From: Tenacibaculum sp.
Lineage (GTDB): Bacteria > Bacteroidota > Bacteroidia > Flavobacteriales > Flavobacteriaceae
DNA length: 64,000 nt
Direction: 5' to 3'
Assembly (NCBI GenBank): GCA_022448525.1
Contig: JAKVCX010000004.1
Location: 788,300 to 852,299 of the forward strand
Shown here: positions 6,188 through 15,016 of the stretch, one piece after another
Layout: every line of letters begins with the position of its first letter
Numbering within the stretch: position 1 is the first letter of the stretch
The notes under the pieces: model-generated
Database searches by the model: none
What the model saw: the letters and a program-made list of their open reading frames with translations, nothing else
Told to the model about the DNA's origin: nothing
Position numbers and translations under genes: made by a program

Positions 6188-8815
6188 ATGTTATTTGAAG
6201 AATTAAATTTTACGCTAAAATGGAGACCTTATCAAGCAAAAGTATTAGAAAATTTCGATGACCATATTGAAGATAATCATTTTCATATTGTCGCTCCGCC
6301 TGGCTCAGGAAAGACTATATTAGGAATTGAAATTATAAAAAGACTCCATAAAAAGACACTAGTTCTAGCACCAACTTTAACCATTCGAAATCAATGGGAA
6401 AATCGTTTACAGACATTTTTTGCGAACAATCATAAATTCAATAATTTATCTTTTAATTTAAAAGAGCCTTCTGATATTACCTTCTCAACTTACCAAGCTT
6501 TACATACGTTTTATAAAACATTTGAAACTGAAGAAGACTACTATGCTTTTTTTAAAAAACATGAAATAGAAGTATTGTTATTAGATGAAGCACATCATTT
6601 AAAAAATGCTTGGTGGAAATGTTTATTTAACTTAAAAGAACAACATTTACAAACTGTTGTAGCCTTAACAGCTACTCCACCTTATGACAGTGATAAATCG
6701 GAAATTTTAAAGTACTTTAAACTATGTGGTGAAATTGACGATGAAATTGTAATTCCAGATTTGGTAAAAGAAAAGAACCTTGCTCCTCACCAAGATTTAA
6801 TTTATCTTTCAAAACCTGAATCAGAGGAATCGATTTATCTCACAAACTTTAAAGAAAAAATAAAGGAATTCGTTTACTCTTTATTCCATGAAAAGGACTT
6901 TATTAATCTTATAGAAAGTCATCGTTTTTTTACTCACACACAAAGACATCTTGAGGAAATTTATAAAAATCCAGACTTTTTCTCGTCCATCTTAATTTTT
7001 TTAAATGCATTACAACATGAAATTTCGAATGATAAATTAGAGCTTTTAGGATTTGATGAAAATGATGAAACAAAATTCCCAGAAGCTTCTTATGAGTGGA
7101 TTCAAACATTATTACAAGGAGTTTTAGTAACTGATAGAGAAAATTTAGAAAAAAGAGAATCATATTTAGATTCTCTTGAAAAAGAATTGAGAAAACTTTC
7201 AGCATTTAGCCGAAATAAAGTTCACTTAAATGGAAATGAACATATATATAAATCCTTAAGTAATAGTCCGAGTAAATTAAAAAGTATTAAAGACATTGTT
7301 CGACAAGAGCAAAAGAATTTACAAGAACAACTAAGATGTGTAATTTTAACTGATTATATACGTAAGGAATATTTAAATACTCTAGAAGATAAAATTGATG
7401 TTATTGATAAAATAGGAGTAATCCCTATTTTTCTTCAATTAAAAAATCAAGTTTTTTTCCCGAAAGCATTAGCCGTTTTGTCGGGATCTATTGTTATTAT
7501 CCATCAAGCTTTAATTTCAAAAATTGAAGAAATAGATTCACTTGACAACTACAAATTTTCTTATTTAGAAACAGATAAGAACTATGTATTTGTTAAAGGT
7601 ACCTCCTCTTCTTCAAAAAACATTGTGGAAGTTATCACAAAACTATTCGAGTTAGGTCATATAAAAGTCCTTATAGGAACAAAATCACTTTTAGGTGAAG
7701 GTTGGGATGCTCCATCGATTAATAGTTTGATTTTAGCTTCTTTTGTAGGTTCATTTGTAACCTCTAATCAAATGCGTGGACGAGCTATTCGTATCAATCC
7801 TAAAACCCCGAATAAGGTTGGTTTAATTTGGCACTTAGCTTGCGTTGATCCAACTGATGAAACTGGTGGAAAAGATCTTGAATTATTATCGCGAAGATTT
7901 AATTCTTTTTTAGGGATTTCTAATGATTCAGATGTTGTAATTCAGAATGGATTATCGAGATTAAATCTACCAGAAAAAATTTTCATTAATGATGTAGAAA
8001 GTCTAAATCTAAAAACAACTCTTCAATCTGAAAGAAGAGATAACATTGCGACTAAGTGGTCCAAATCGATATTTAATGGAAAAAAGATTTATGATGAAAT
8101 ATCTTTAGTTAGTCCGAAAAAGAAAGCTATAAAATCAACAAACCTAGATTATTTAAATGCTTTACTATACAGTTTTGGAGAGACTTCGCTGGTAACTGGT
8201 ATGTTAATAATATACTTTTCTCTTCTTTTTATTATTGAAGATCCACAAATTATTAAAATTTTATACTTTTCTATTACCTGCTTATTCGTTTGGTTCTTCT
8301 ATAGTTTTTATATTAACACAAAAAGTTATTTAAAGTATGGCTTGTATGACACTAGAATTCACAAAATAGCTCAAGCAGTCGTAGACACTTTAATAGATTT
8401 AGAAATAATAACAACTCCAAGAAGAAAACTTAGATTAAAAACTCGTTTAAAAGGAAAGGGTGAAGTTGGAATAACTATCTACGGTGCAAGCAGATTTGAA
8501 AGTAAAACTTTTGTAAATATTCTTGATGAAATATTACAGCCAATTGATAATCCTAAATACCTATTACGACAATATAAAAAGTCTTGGATTTCCAATAAAT
8601 TCAAAAAACATAAATACAGTGCTGTTCCTGAACTTTTTGCTACCAACAAAAAACAAGCAAATATTTACTTAGATAATTGGAATAAGCGAGTGGGAATGGC
8701 AAATATTGTTTACACTAGAACATTAGATGGCAGAAAACAACTGCTAAAAGCTCGACTTCAGAAAATTAGAAACCGAGATAAAACAATTATTAAAAAGAAT
8801 GTTATTTGGAGATAA
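6188..8815 (+). CDS. SF2 DEAH-box helicase with two C-terminal membrane segments
   Basis: Superfamily 2 ATPase/helicase of the type III restriction/XPB-like group. Motifs: WRPYQ (12-16), Walker A APPGSGKT (36-43), DEAH (133-136), motif III TATPP (161-165), and in the second RecA domain GTKSLLGEGWDAPS (497-510) and motif VI QMRGRAIR (528-535). A long insert (about 200-480) divides the two RecA folds. Unusually, two hydrophobic stretches (about 668-683 and 690-710) suggest membrane anchoring, followed by a basic C-terminal domain of about 165 residues. It starts 29 bases after the APS-kinase-like gene and ends 8 bases from hemF on the other strand. Function unknown; nucleic-acid defence or repair at the membrane is possible but unproven. 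Confidence 0.85.
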   Translation: MLFEELNFTLKWRPYQAKVLENFDDHIEDNHFHIVAPPGSGKTILGIEIIKRLHKKTLVLAPTLTIRNQWENRLQTFFANNHKFNNLSFNLKEPSDITFSTYQALHTFYKTFETEEDYYAFFKKHEIEVLLLDEAHHLKNAWWKCLFNLKEQHLQTVVALTATPPYDSDKSEILKYFKLCGEIDDEIVIPDLVKEKNLAPHQDLIYLSKPESEESIYLTNFKEKIKEFVYSLFHEKDFINLIESHRFFTHTQRHLEEIYKNPDFFSSILIFLNALQHEISNDKLELLGFDENDETKFPEASYEWIQTLLQGVLVTDRENLEKRESYLDSLEKELRKLSAFSRNKVHLNGNEHIYKSLSNSPSKLKSIKDIVRQEQKNLQEQLRCVILTDYIRKEYLNTLEDKIDVIDKIGVIPIFLQLKNQVFFPKALAVLSGSIVIIHQALISKIEEIDSLDNYKFSYLETDKNYVFVKGTSSSSKNIVEVITKLFELGHIKVLIGTKSLLGEGWDAPSINSLILASFVGSFVTSNQMRGRAIRINPKTPNKVGLIWHLACVDPTDETGGKDLELLSRRFNSFLGISNDSDVVIQNGLSRLNLPEKIFINDVESLNLKTTLQSERRDNIATKWSKSIFNGKKIYDEISLVSPKKKAIKSTNLDYLNALLYSFGETSLVTGMLIIYFSLLFIIEDPQIIKILYFSITCLFVWFFYSFYINTKSYLKYGLYDTRIHKIAQAVVDTLIDLEIITTPRRKLRLKTRLKGKGEVGITIYGASRFESKTFVNILDEILQPIDNPKYLLRQYKKSWISNKFKKHKYSAVPELFATNKKQANIYLDNWNKRVGMANIVYTRTLDGRKQLLKARLQKIRNRDKTIIKKNVIWR

Positions 8816-8823
8816 CTAAATAC

Positions 8824-9726
8824 TTAAACCCATTTTTTAGGATTAGCTAATACTTCTATTAACTTAAACTCTTCTGTTCCTTTTTCAGGAACGTGGTTAT
8901 ACTTCCATTGAACAGTTGGAGGCAAACTCATTAAAATACTCTCAATTCTTCCATTTGTTTTCAAACCGAACAAAGTTCCTCTATCATGAACTAAGTTAAA
9001 CTCAACATAGCGACCTCTTCTTACTTCTTGCCAATCTTTATGTTCTTTAGCAAAACGAGTTTCTTTTCTTTTTTCTACAATAGGAACATAACTGTTTAAA
9101 AAACTATTTCCAACTTCCGTTACGAAATTGTAACGATCTTGCATTGAAAATTCTTCAGTCTCTTTTAAATAATCAAAGAATAAACCACCTACTCCTCTAG
9201 CCTCATTTCTATGAGCATTCCAGAAATAATTATCACAAGTCTCTTTAAATTTTGGATAAAAATCTTCATGATGCTTATCACATGCATCTTTACACACGGT
9301 ATGAAAATGTACTGCATCTTCATCGAAAAGATAATAAGGAGTCAAATCTTGACCTCCACCAAACCATTGCGTAACGATTTCTCCTTTTTCATTATACATT
9401 TCAAAATAACGCCAATTAGCATGAACTGTAGGCACAAACGGATTTACTGGATGTAATACTAAACTTAAACCGCAAGCAAAAAAGTTACCAGTTTCAACTT
9501 TAAACTGTTTTCTAAGAACTTCTGGTAATTCACCATGAACAGCAGAAATATTTACACCTCCTTTTTCAAATACACCTCCATTTTCAATAACACGAGTTCT
9601 TCCTCCTCCACCTTCTGGTCTTTCCCATAAGTCTTCTTGAAAAGTAGCTTTTCCGTCTATCTTCTCTAAGTTATTAGTTATTGTGTCTTGTAACTGTTGG
9701 ATATATTCGTAAAATTGGTCTTTCAT
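8824..9726 (-). CDS. hemF: Oxygen-dependent coproporphyrinogen III oxidase
   Basis: Converts coproporphyrinogen III to protoporphyrinogen IX using O2 in the cytoplasm. The 300-residue protein matches the aerobic HemF family throughout, with GGGRTRV, the family block around HANWRYFE, WFGGGQDLTPYY, ARGVGGLFFDYL, RRGRYVEFNLVHDRGT and the C-terminal SLPPTVQWKY. The start is placed at the ATG at 9726 because a longer frame (9747) would begin inside the -7 element at 9745-9752. It is the last heme gene on the minus strand and follows the EI24-protein gene, probably with its own promoter. It ends 8 bases from the convergent helicase gene. Confidence 0.96.
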   Translation of the reverse strand: MKDQFYEYIQQLQDTITNNLEKIDGKATFQEDLWERPEGGGGRTRVIENGGVFEKGGVNISAVHGELPEVLRKQFKVETGNFFACGLSLVLHPVNPFVPTVHANWRYFEMYNEKGEIVTQWFGGGQDLTPYYLFDEDAVHFHTVCKDACDKHHEDFYPKFKETCDNYFWNAHRNEARGVGGLFFDYLKETEEFSMQDRYNFVTEVGNSFLNSYVPIVEKRKETRFAKEHKDWQEVRRGRYVEFNLVHDRGTLFGLKTNGRIESILMSLPPTVQWKYNHVPEKGTEEFKLIEVLANPKKWV

Positions 9727-9744
9727 TCTGTTTCTATTGTTCCG

Positions 9745-9752
9745 CAAAAATA
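9745..9752 (-). promoter_or_regulatory. Candidate -7 element for hemF
   Basis: The minus strand reads TATTTTTG, 18 bases upstream of the hemF ATG (9726), in the 42-base gap after the EI24 gene. It argues for a separate hemF promoter and against the longer start at 9747. Confidence 0.5.
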
Positions 9753-9768
9753 AATATAATGGTGCTTT

Positions 9769-10497
9769 CTAGTGTATTTTTTTCATTGTTTCTGTAGTTG
9801 CCGCTGTAACTGAAAAAGGCAGAACTAAAACTACACCTATAACTGGTATCAATAAAAAAAGAATAAAAACTAAACCATTTCCTATAGCCGTTCCACGGTG
9901 TCTTTTTACAAAAGTTACACTTTCTTTATAACTATAATGCCTTTCCAAGGTATAATCCATATTACCAAAACCAGCATAATAAGCCTGAACAAATATTAGC
10001 AAAACAGAAGAGAAAATCCCGATTAAAGGGATTAATCCTAAAATTAAAATTAGTAGAGTTAATAATAATTCCCTAACTATATTTCTTGTACTTATTCGAA
10101 TTCCTCTTGCCAAAGATTCCGAAAAAGAAGTTTTTCTATGCATATGTTTGTTTCCATAAAAATGCTCTTCAATCTTTTGGGAAACTGGTCCCATAAAAGG
10201 AGATGACAAAGCCAGTACAATATGCTTGTATAAGATAAAACCAATTGCAATAATTGCAACACCACTTAAAAAGTTTCCTATAGCGGTAAATGTTTCTTTT
10301 CCAAATTCCCAAGGCCATAATTTCGAAATGTAATATCCTAAATCATCTGCCAAAAAATAAGTCATTGATCCTATAATCAAGGCTGTAATCGCACTAATTA
10401 TTACTGGAACAAGAAAATACTTCCATAACTTTAATTTGTTAATAATTTCAAATGAATCGAAATATGCTTTTACTGCATTTATGGTTGATGGTATCAT
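9769..10497 (-). CDS. EI24-domain (CysZ-like) integral membrane protein
   Basis: Polytopic inner-membrane protein with about four to six hydrophobic helices and the amphipathic segments typical of the EI24/CysZ family: FLVPVIISAITALIIGSMTYFL, an ALSSPFMGPVSQKIEEHFYG segment, and the basic loop SLARGIRISTRNIVRELLL. CysZ proteins are linked to sulfate uptake, but many Bacteroidota EI24 proteins have no assigned substrate. It sits between the TlpA-like gene and hemF, downstream of a terminator, which hints at a link to heme metabolism only by position. Confidence 0.75.
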   Translation of the reverse strand: MIPSTINAVKAYFDSFEIINKLKLWKYFLVPVIISAITALIIGSMTYFLADDLGYYISKLWPWEFGKETFTAIGNFLSGVAIIAIGFILYKHIVLALSSPFMGPVSQKIEEHFYGNKHMHRKTSFSESLARGIRISTRNIVRELLLTLLILILGLIPLIGIFSSVLLIFVQAYYAGFGNMDYTLERHYSYKESVTFVKRHRGTAIGNGLVFILFLLIPVIGVVLVLPFSVTAATTETMKKIH

Positions 10498-10512
10498 AGC
10501 TCAGAAAATAAA

Positions 10513-10542
10513 AAACCTCTTTCAAAAATAAGAAAGAGGTTT
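10513..10542 (-). terminator. Intrinsic terminator after the main hem operon
   Basis: An 11-bp perfect stem (AAACCTCTTTC 10513-10523, GAAAGAGGTTT 10532-10542) with an 8-nt loop, followed on the minus strand by TTTATTTTC. It lies 22 bases past the thioredoxin-fold gene and separates it from the EI24 and hemF genes. Confidence 0.85.
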
Positions 10543-10564
10543 AAATATATTGTGAAAATTTATA

Positions 10565-11164
10565 TTATTTCAATACTTGCTTTACAAAAGCTTCCAGTTC
10601 AGAAGCATTTGTTTCATTCGCTTGTTCACGGGTTACAGTTTTTGAAGGAATAGCTGCTCCTCTTTTCACATCAACAAACTTTTTTGTTTTGTCAATTAAG
10701 TAAGCAGTTGGATAGTCTAGTTTGTGAACGAATCCACTAATATCTAAATTACCTTTCTCTACTTTATCAGAATCACCAGCCGGAACTAAAAGAACTCTTG
10801 AATCTACTTTACTTTTAAATCTTCCAATTCTATCTTTCTTATCCCAGAAAATCATGATAAACTGTACATCATTATGATAAATATCTACAATTTCATTTAA
10901 TGCTGGAATTTGACCAATACATGGAGCAGACCAACCAGCGGCTGCAAGTATTACAATTGGTTTTTTGATATCTTTAGTACTTATTACTTTACCTTCATCA
11001 GTAGTAAAATCATAATTTAATAGATAACTATCCTTAATACATTTATCAATTAATTCGTCCGAAGATTTACCTGCACAACTATTTACCGCCTGGTTATAGT
11101 ATTTTTTTTGTGCAAATACACTTGTGGTTAAAATAATTAACAGAAATGACACTAATCTTTTCAT
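10565..11164 (-). CDS. Exported thioredoxin-fold protein lacking the CxxC motif
   Basis: A signal peptide (about 1-18, ending SVFAQ) precedes a TlpA/redoxin-like domain. The active-site segment reads WSAPC (78-82), so the first Cys of the usual WCxPC is Ser79 and only Cys82 is left; two further cysteines are Cys30 and Cys42. A reductase of disulfides needs both Cys, so the protein may instead act as a mono-thiol, bind a cofactor, or use Cys30/Cys42. It is the last gene before the terminator of the main hem operon, 24 bases after hemE. A role in periplasmic heme handling is only inference. Confidence 0.75.
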   Translation of the reverse strand: MKRLVSFLLIILTTSVFAQKKYYNQAVNSCAGKSSDELIDKCIKDSYLLNYDFTTDEGKVISTKDIKKPIVILAAAGWSAPCIGQIPALNEIVDIYHNDVQFIMIFWDKKDRIGRFKSKVDSRVLLVPAGDSDKVEKGNLDISGFVHKLDYPTAYLIDKTKKFVDVKRGAAIPSKTVTREQANETNASELEAFVKQVLK

Positions 11165-11188
11165 GGGAATTATTATTATGTTTTTTAT

Positions 11189-12217
11189 TTATTCAACTTT
11201 GTACTCTTTTACAGCATCAATAAATGCTTTTGCGTTTTCAACGGGTATATTAGGTAAAATACCGTGCCCTAAGTTAACAATATATTTGTCCTTTCCAAAA
11301 TTGTTGATCATTTCAGTGACCATTTTTTTAATTTCGGCTGGTGGAGAAAGTAATCTTGATGGGTCAAAATTACCTTGTAACGTTACATTTCCACCTGTTA
11401 AATATCTTGCGTTTCTTGGAGAACAAGTCCAGTCAACTCCTAAAGCTGATGCATTCGATTTAGCCATTTCTTGCAAAGCAAACCAACATCCTTTACCAAA
11501 TGCTATAACTGGTGCATCATCTTTTAATGCTTCAATAATTCTATTAATGTATTGCCATGAAAATTCTTGATAATCTGTTGGTGATAGCATTCCGCCCCAA
11601 GAATCAAAAATTTGAACAGCATTTACACCTGCTTTAACCTTTGCTTTTAAATAAGCAATTGTCGTATCCGTAATCTTCATTAACAATTGGTGTGCCAAAA
11701 CTGGTTGCGTAAAACAAAACTCCTTCGCTTTATCAAAGTTTTTAGATCCTTGACCTTGTACCATATAACATAAAATTGTCCAAGGAGAACCAGCAAATCC
11801 AATTAATGGAATCTCATCATTCAATTTTTCTTTTGTTGCCTTAATAGCATCCATTACATAACCTAACTCCTCATTAACATCAGGAATTATAACTTTATCT
11901 AATGACTTTTTATCGCGAATTGGATTTGGTAAATAAGGACCAAAATTTGGCTTCATCTCTACCTCAACATTCATTGCTTGAGGAACTACTAGAATATCCG
12001 AGAATAAAATTGCAGCATCCATTCCGTACCTACGAATTGGTTGAACTGTTATTTCTGAAGCTAACTCAGGAGTACGACAACGAGTAAAGAAATCGTATTT
12101 TTCACGAATTTCCATAAACTCAGGTAAATATCTACCTGCTTGTCTCATCATCCATACTGGTGGTCTATCAACCGTTTCTCCTTTTAAGGCTCTTAAAAAT
12201 AAATCGTTCTTTATCAT
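11189..12217 (-). CDS. hemE: Uroporphyrinogen decarboxylase
   Basis: Decarboxylates the four acetate chains of uroporphyrinogen III to give coproporphyrinogen III. The 342-residue protein begins with the family signature [15 protein letters not shown] (about 19-33), including the substrate-binding Arg pair, and carries [11 protein letters not shown] (catalytic Asp region), [16 protein letters not shown] and the C-terminal [19 protein letters not shown] block with its conserved His. Only one base separates it from the PrcB-type lipoprotein gene upstream. It is part of the hemA-to-hemE operon. Confidence 0.97.
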   Translation of the reverse strand: MIKNDLFLRALKGETVDRPPVWMMRQAGRYLPEFMEIREKYDFFTRCRTPELASEITVQPIRRYGMDAAILFSDILVVPQAMNVEVEMKPNFGPYLPNPIRDKKSLDKVIIPDVNEELGYVMDAIKATKEKLNDEIPLIGFAGSPWTILCYMVQGQGSKNFDKAKEFCFTQPVLAHQLLMKITDTTIAYLKAKVKAGVNAVQIFDSWGGMLSPTDYQEFSWQYINRIIEALKDDAPVIAFGKGCWFALQEMAKSNASALGVDWTCSPRNARYLTGGNVTLQGNFDPSRLLSPPAEIKKMVTEMINNFGKDKYIVNLGHGILPNIPVENAKAFIDAVKEYKVE

Positions 12218-12218
12218 C

Positions 12219-12680
12219 TTATTTCGTTACAAAAACTATCTTTTTGTTTGTTTTATTAATTACTATTATATCTATTGGTTGCATCATTGCTGTTGCAACC
12301 ATATCTGTTGGTCCAGGACCTTTTTTGGTAATATTAATAACTAATTGGTCACTATCACTTTGAGCCTTATTTAGCTTAATCGAAAAACCACTAGTATTCC
12401 TTACACGATCAACAGCAACAATTACATTATTTTTCGAAAAATCAATTGTTGAATTGAACTGTCCTGATACGTTATTTACACTATTTATCTTATTAAGAAA
12501 TGATTCCCAATCTGTTGCAGATTTAATTACTAAAGTTCCTTCCGTCAATCCTTCTTCTCCCACTCCGTACAAAGCTCCTTGATATAAATCGATAAAGTTA
12601 TTTTGACTAGTTTGACTCATTGATTTGTTTGAACAAGACAATATTAATAAACTGAAAAGCAAGGAAAATATAAACTTCAT
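12219..12680 (-). CDS. PrcB-domain lipoprotein inside the hem operon
   Basis: A lipoprotein signal with lipobox LILSC (Cys16) leads into a small domain. The C-terminal half (about 90-150), with [11 protein letters not shown], a stretch [23 protein letters not shown] and the ending [16 protein letters not shown], matches the PrcB C-terminal domain pattern, first seen in a Treponema protease-complex subunit. It lies between hemL and hemE (gaps of 8 and 1 bases), so it is surely cotranscribed with heme genes. No link of this domain with tetrapyrroles is known to me. Confidence 0.7.
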   Translation of the reverse strand: MKFIFSLLFSLLILSCSNKSMSQTSQNNFIDLYQGALYGVGEEGLTEGTLVIKSATDWESFLNKINSVNNVSGQFNSTIDFSKNNVIVAVDRVRNTSGFSIKLNKAQSDSDQLVINITKKGPGPTDMVATAMMQPIDIIVINKTNKKIVFVTK

Positions 12681-12688
12681 AATAAATC

Positions 12689-13978
12689 TTACATTTCAGA
12701 AACGGCTTTCATTGACTTATCAATTGCCTTCTTCGTTTTTTCTAAATCTTTAGAACTTATCGCACTTGATAAAAACCAAGCTTCAAATTGCGATGGAGGT
12801 AAAAACACACCGTTTTTGATCATCTCCCAGAAAAACACAGCAAATTTCTTCGTGTCTGAAGATTGCGCATCTTCAAAATTCGTCACATGCTTACTCGTAA
12901 AAAACGGATTAATCATTGAACCAAATCTATTTACTGAAAGCTCAACTCCATATTTTTTAGCAGATGCTAAAAGACTTTCTTCTAACTCAGCCGCAATTTT
13001 ATTGAAGAACTCGTAAGGATTCTGTTTCTTTAATTCTGTTAAAGTTGAAATACCAGCAGCCATCGCAATTGGATTTCCGCTTAATGTTCCTGCCTGATAC
13101 ATTCCTCCTAAGGGAGCTACATTCTCCATAATTTCATTTCGAGCTCCATAAGCTCCTACAGGAAAACCTCCTCCGATTACCTTACCTAAACATGTAATAT
13201 CTGCTTCAACTCCCAATAACTCTTGAGCTCCTCCAAATTTAGAACGAAAACCGGTCATTACCTCATCTACAATTAATAATGCTCCTTTTGACTCTAAATA
13301 TGCTTTTAACTCAGTTAAAAAACCATCTTGTGGAATAACAACTCCCATATTACCAGCAATAGGTTCTAAAATAACACCAGCAATATCATCATGATTCTCA
13401 AAATGTGCTTTTACACTGTCTAAATCATTGTAATTAGCAATTAAAGTATTTTTCACTGCTCCCTCCGGAACTCCTTTACTTCCTGGTAAGCTTAACGTTG
13501 CTAAACCTGATCCAGCTGCTACTAATAATGAATCTTGGTGACCGTGGTAACAACCCGCAAATTTTATAATTTTATCCTTTCCTGTGTAAGCTCTTGCTAA
13601 ACGAATACCACTTAAAACAGCTTCTGTTCCAGAGTTTACAAAACGAACTTTATCCATTCCAGGAAACGCATCACATACTATTTTCGCTAGTTTAATTTCA
13701 TTTGCCGTAGAAGCTCCAAAAGAATATCCATTTTTTAAAGCTTTTGTAATTGCTTTTTGAACTTTCTTGTGACGGTGACCTAAAATCATTGGTCCGTATG
13801 ATAATACTAAATCTATATACGAATTACCATCAACATCTTTGATTTTACTTCCTTTGGCTTTTTCAATAAATAAAGGATTTCCTCCAACTGAAGCAAATGC
13901 TCTTACTGGAGAATTTACAGCTCCAACTAAGTTTACTAATCCTTTGTTATATAATTTATGTGATTTTTTAAATTCCAT
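12689..13978 (-). CDS. hemL: Glutamate-1-semialdehyde 2,1-aminomutase
   Basis: PLP enzyme that converts glutamate-1-semialdehyde to 5-aminolevulinate. The 429 residues match the family: SPVRAFASVGG near the start, MILGHRHKKV, RFVNSGTEAVLSGIRLARA, the GCYHGHQDSLLVAAGSG loop, ILEPIAGNMG, VDEVMTGFR, and the PLP lysine in CLGKVIGGGFPVGAYG. It follows hemB by 48 bases and precedes the PrcB lipoprotein gene. Presence together with hemA shows that this organism makes ALA by the C5 route. Confidence 0.97.
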   Translation of the reverse strand: MEFKKSHKLYNKGLVNLVGAVNSPVRAFASVGGNPLFIEKAKGSKIKDVDGNSYIDLVLSYGPMILGHRHKKVQKAITKALKNGYSFGASTANEIKLAKIVCDAFPGMDKVRFVNSGTEAVLSGIRLARAYTGKDKIIKFAGCYHGHQDSLLVAAGSGLATLSLPGSKGVPEGAVKNTLIANYNDLDSVKAHFENHDDIAGVILEPIAGNMGVVIPQDGFLTELKAYLESKGALLIVDEVMTGFRSKFGGAQELLGVEADITCLGKVIGGGFPVGAYGARNEIMENVAPLGGMYQAGTLSGNPIAMAAGISTLTELKKQNPYEFFNKIAAELEESLLASAKKYGVELSVNRFGSMINPFFTSKHVTNFEDAQSSDTKKFAVFFWEMIKNGVFLPPSQFEAWFLSSAISSKDLEKTKKAIDKSMKAVSEM

Positions 13979-14026
13979 TTCTATAATTTCTGAATAAGTC
14001 TAAACTCAATTTTTCGAGTTTTATTC

Positions 14027-15016
14027 CTAATAATTAGATTCGTTTTTTAATAAAAGTCTGGCCGCTTCTTTTGCAAAATACGTAAGAATTATATCTGCTC
14101 CTGCTCTTTTTATGCTTAACAAACTTTCCATCATTACTTTTTCACCATCAAGCCATCCTTTTTCTGATGCCGCTTTTAACATTGCATATTCTCCACTTAC
14201 ATTATATGCTGTAATTGGAACGTCATAATTATCTTTTAATAATTTGATGATATCTAAATACGCTAAAGCCGGTTTTACCATAATCATATCTGCTCCTTCA
14301 GAAATATCCAAATCAGCCTCAATTAAAGCTTCATTTTTATTCGCTGGATTCATCTGGTACGTTTTCTTATCTCCGAACTTTGGTGCTGAATCTAAAGCAT
14401 CACGAAATGGTCCATAAAAGGCGCTAGCATACTTTGCTGTATAGGACATAATTGAAACATGAGTATATCCAGCTTTATCAAGAGTTTCTCTAATATAGCC
14501 AACACGACCATCCATCATATCTGAAGGTCCAAGAATATCTGCTCCTGCTTTGGCCTGAGCCAATGCCATTTTACCTAATATCTCTAAAGTTTCATCATTA
14601 AGTATTTCTCCGTTTTCTACAATTCCATCATGACCATCACTAGAATACGGATCCATAGCTATGTCTGTCATAACTGCAATGTTTGGAAATTTGGTTTTAA
14701 TCTCATTTAACGCTGTATTGTATAAACTTGCAGGATTATGACCTTCTGTTGCATACTTGTCTTTCTTATCATCTCCTAAAGAAGGAAAAATGCAAAAACC
14801 TTTAATTCCTAAATCAACACATTCCTGAATCTCTTTTAATAATAAATCCAGAGAATAGCGATAAATTCCTGGCATAGAAATAATCTCTTCTTTTTTACCT
14901 GAACCTTCTATTAAAAACACTGGATAAATAAAATCATTTACAGATAAGGTTGTTTCTTCAACCATGGCTCTAATTGCAGCAGATTTTCTGTTTCTTCTAG
15001 GTCTTCTTAACATCAT
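14027..15016 (-). CDS. hemB: Porphobilinogen synthase (ALA dehydratase)
   Basis: Condenses two 5-aminolevulinate to porphobilinogen. The 329 residues match the HemB family, with RRPRRNRKSAAIRAMV at the N-terminus, the substrate-site lysines in SYTAKYASAFYGPFRDA and MIMVKPALAYLDII, and AQAGADILGPSDMMDGRV-like segments. The metal-site loop has DIAMDPYSSDGHDGIV, lacking the three-Cys zinc site, as in Mg-type enzymes. Two ATGs are adjacent (15016 and 15013). It starts one base after the hemC-hemD stop, so coupling of translation is likely. Confidence 0.97.
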   Translation of the reverse strand: MMLRRPRRNRKSAAIRAMVEETTLSVNDFIYPVFLIEGSGKKEEIISMPGIYRYSLDLLLKEIQECVDLGIKGFCIFPSLGDDKKDKYATEGHNPASLYNTALNEIKTKFPNIAVMTDIAMDPYSSDGHDGIVENGEILNDETLEILGKMALAQAKAGADILGPSDMMDGRVGYIRETLDKAGYTHVSIMSYTAKYASAFYGPFRDALDSAPKFGDKKTYQMNPANKNEALIEADLDISEGADMIMVKPALAYLDIIKLLKDNYDVPITAYNVSGEYAMLKAASEKGWLDGEKVMMESLLSIKRAGADIILTYFAKEAARLLLKNESNY

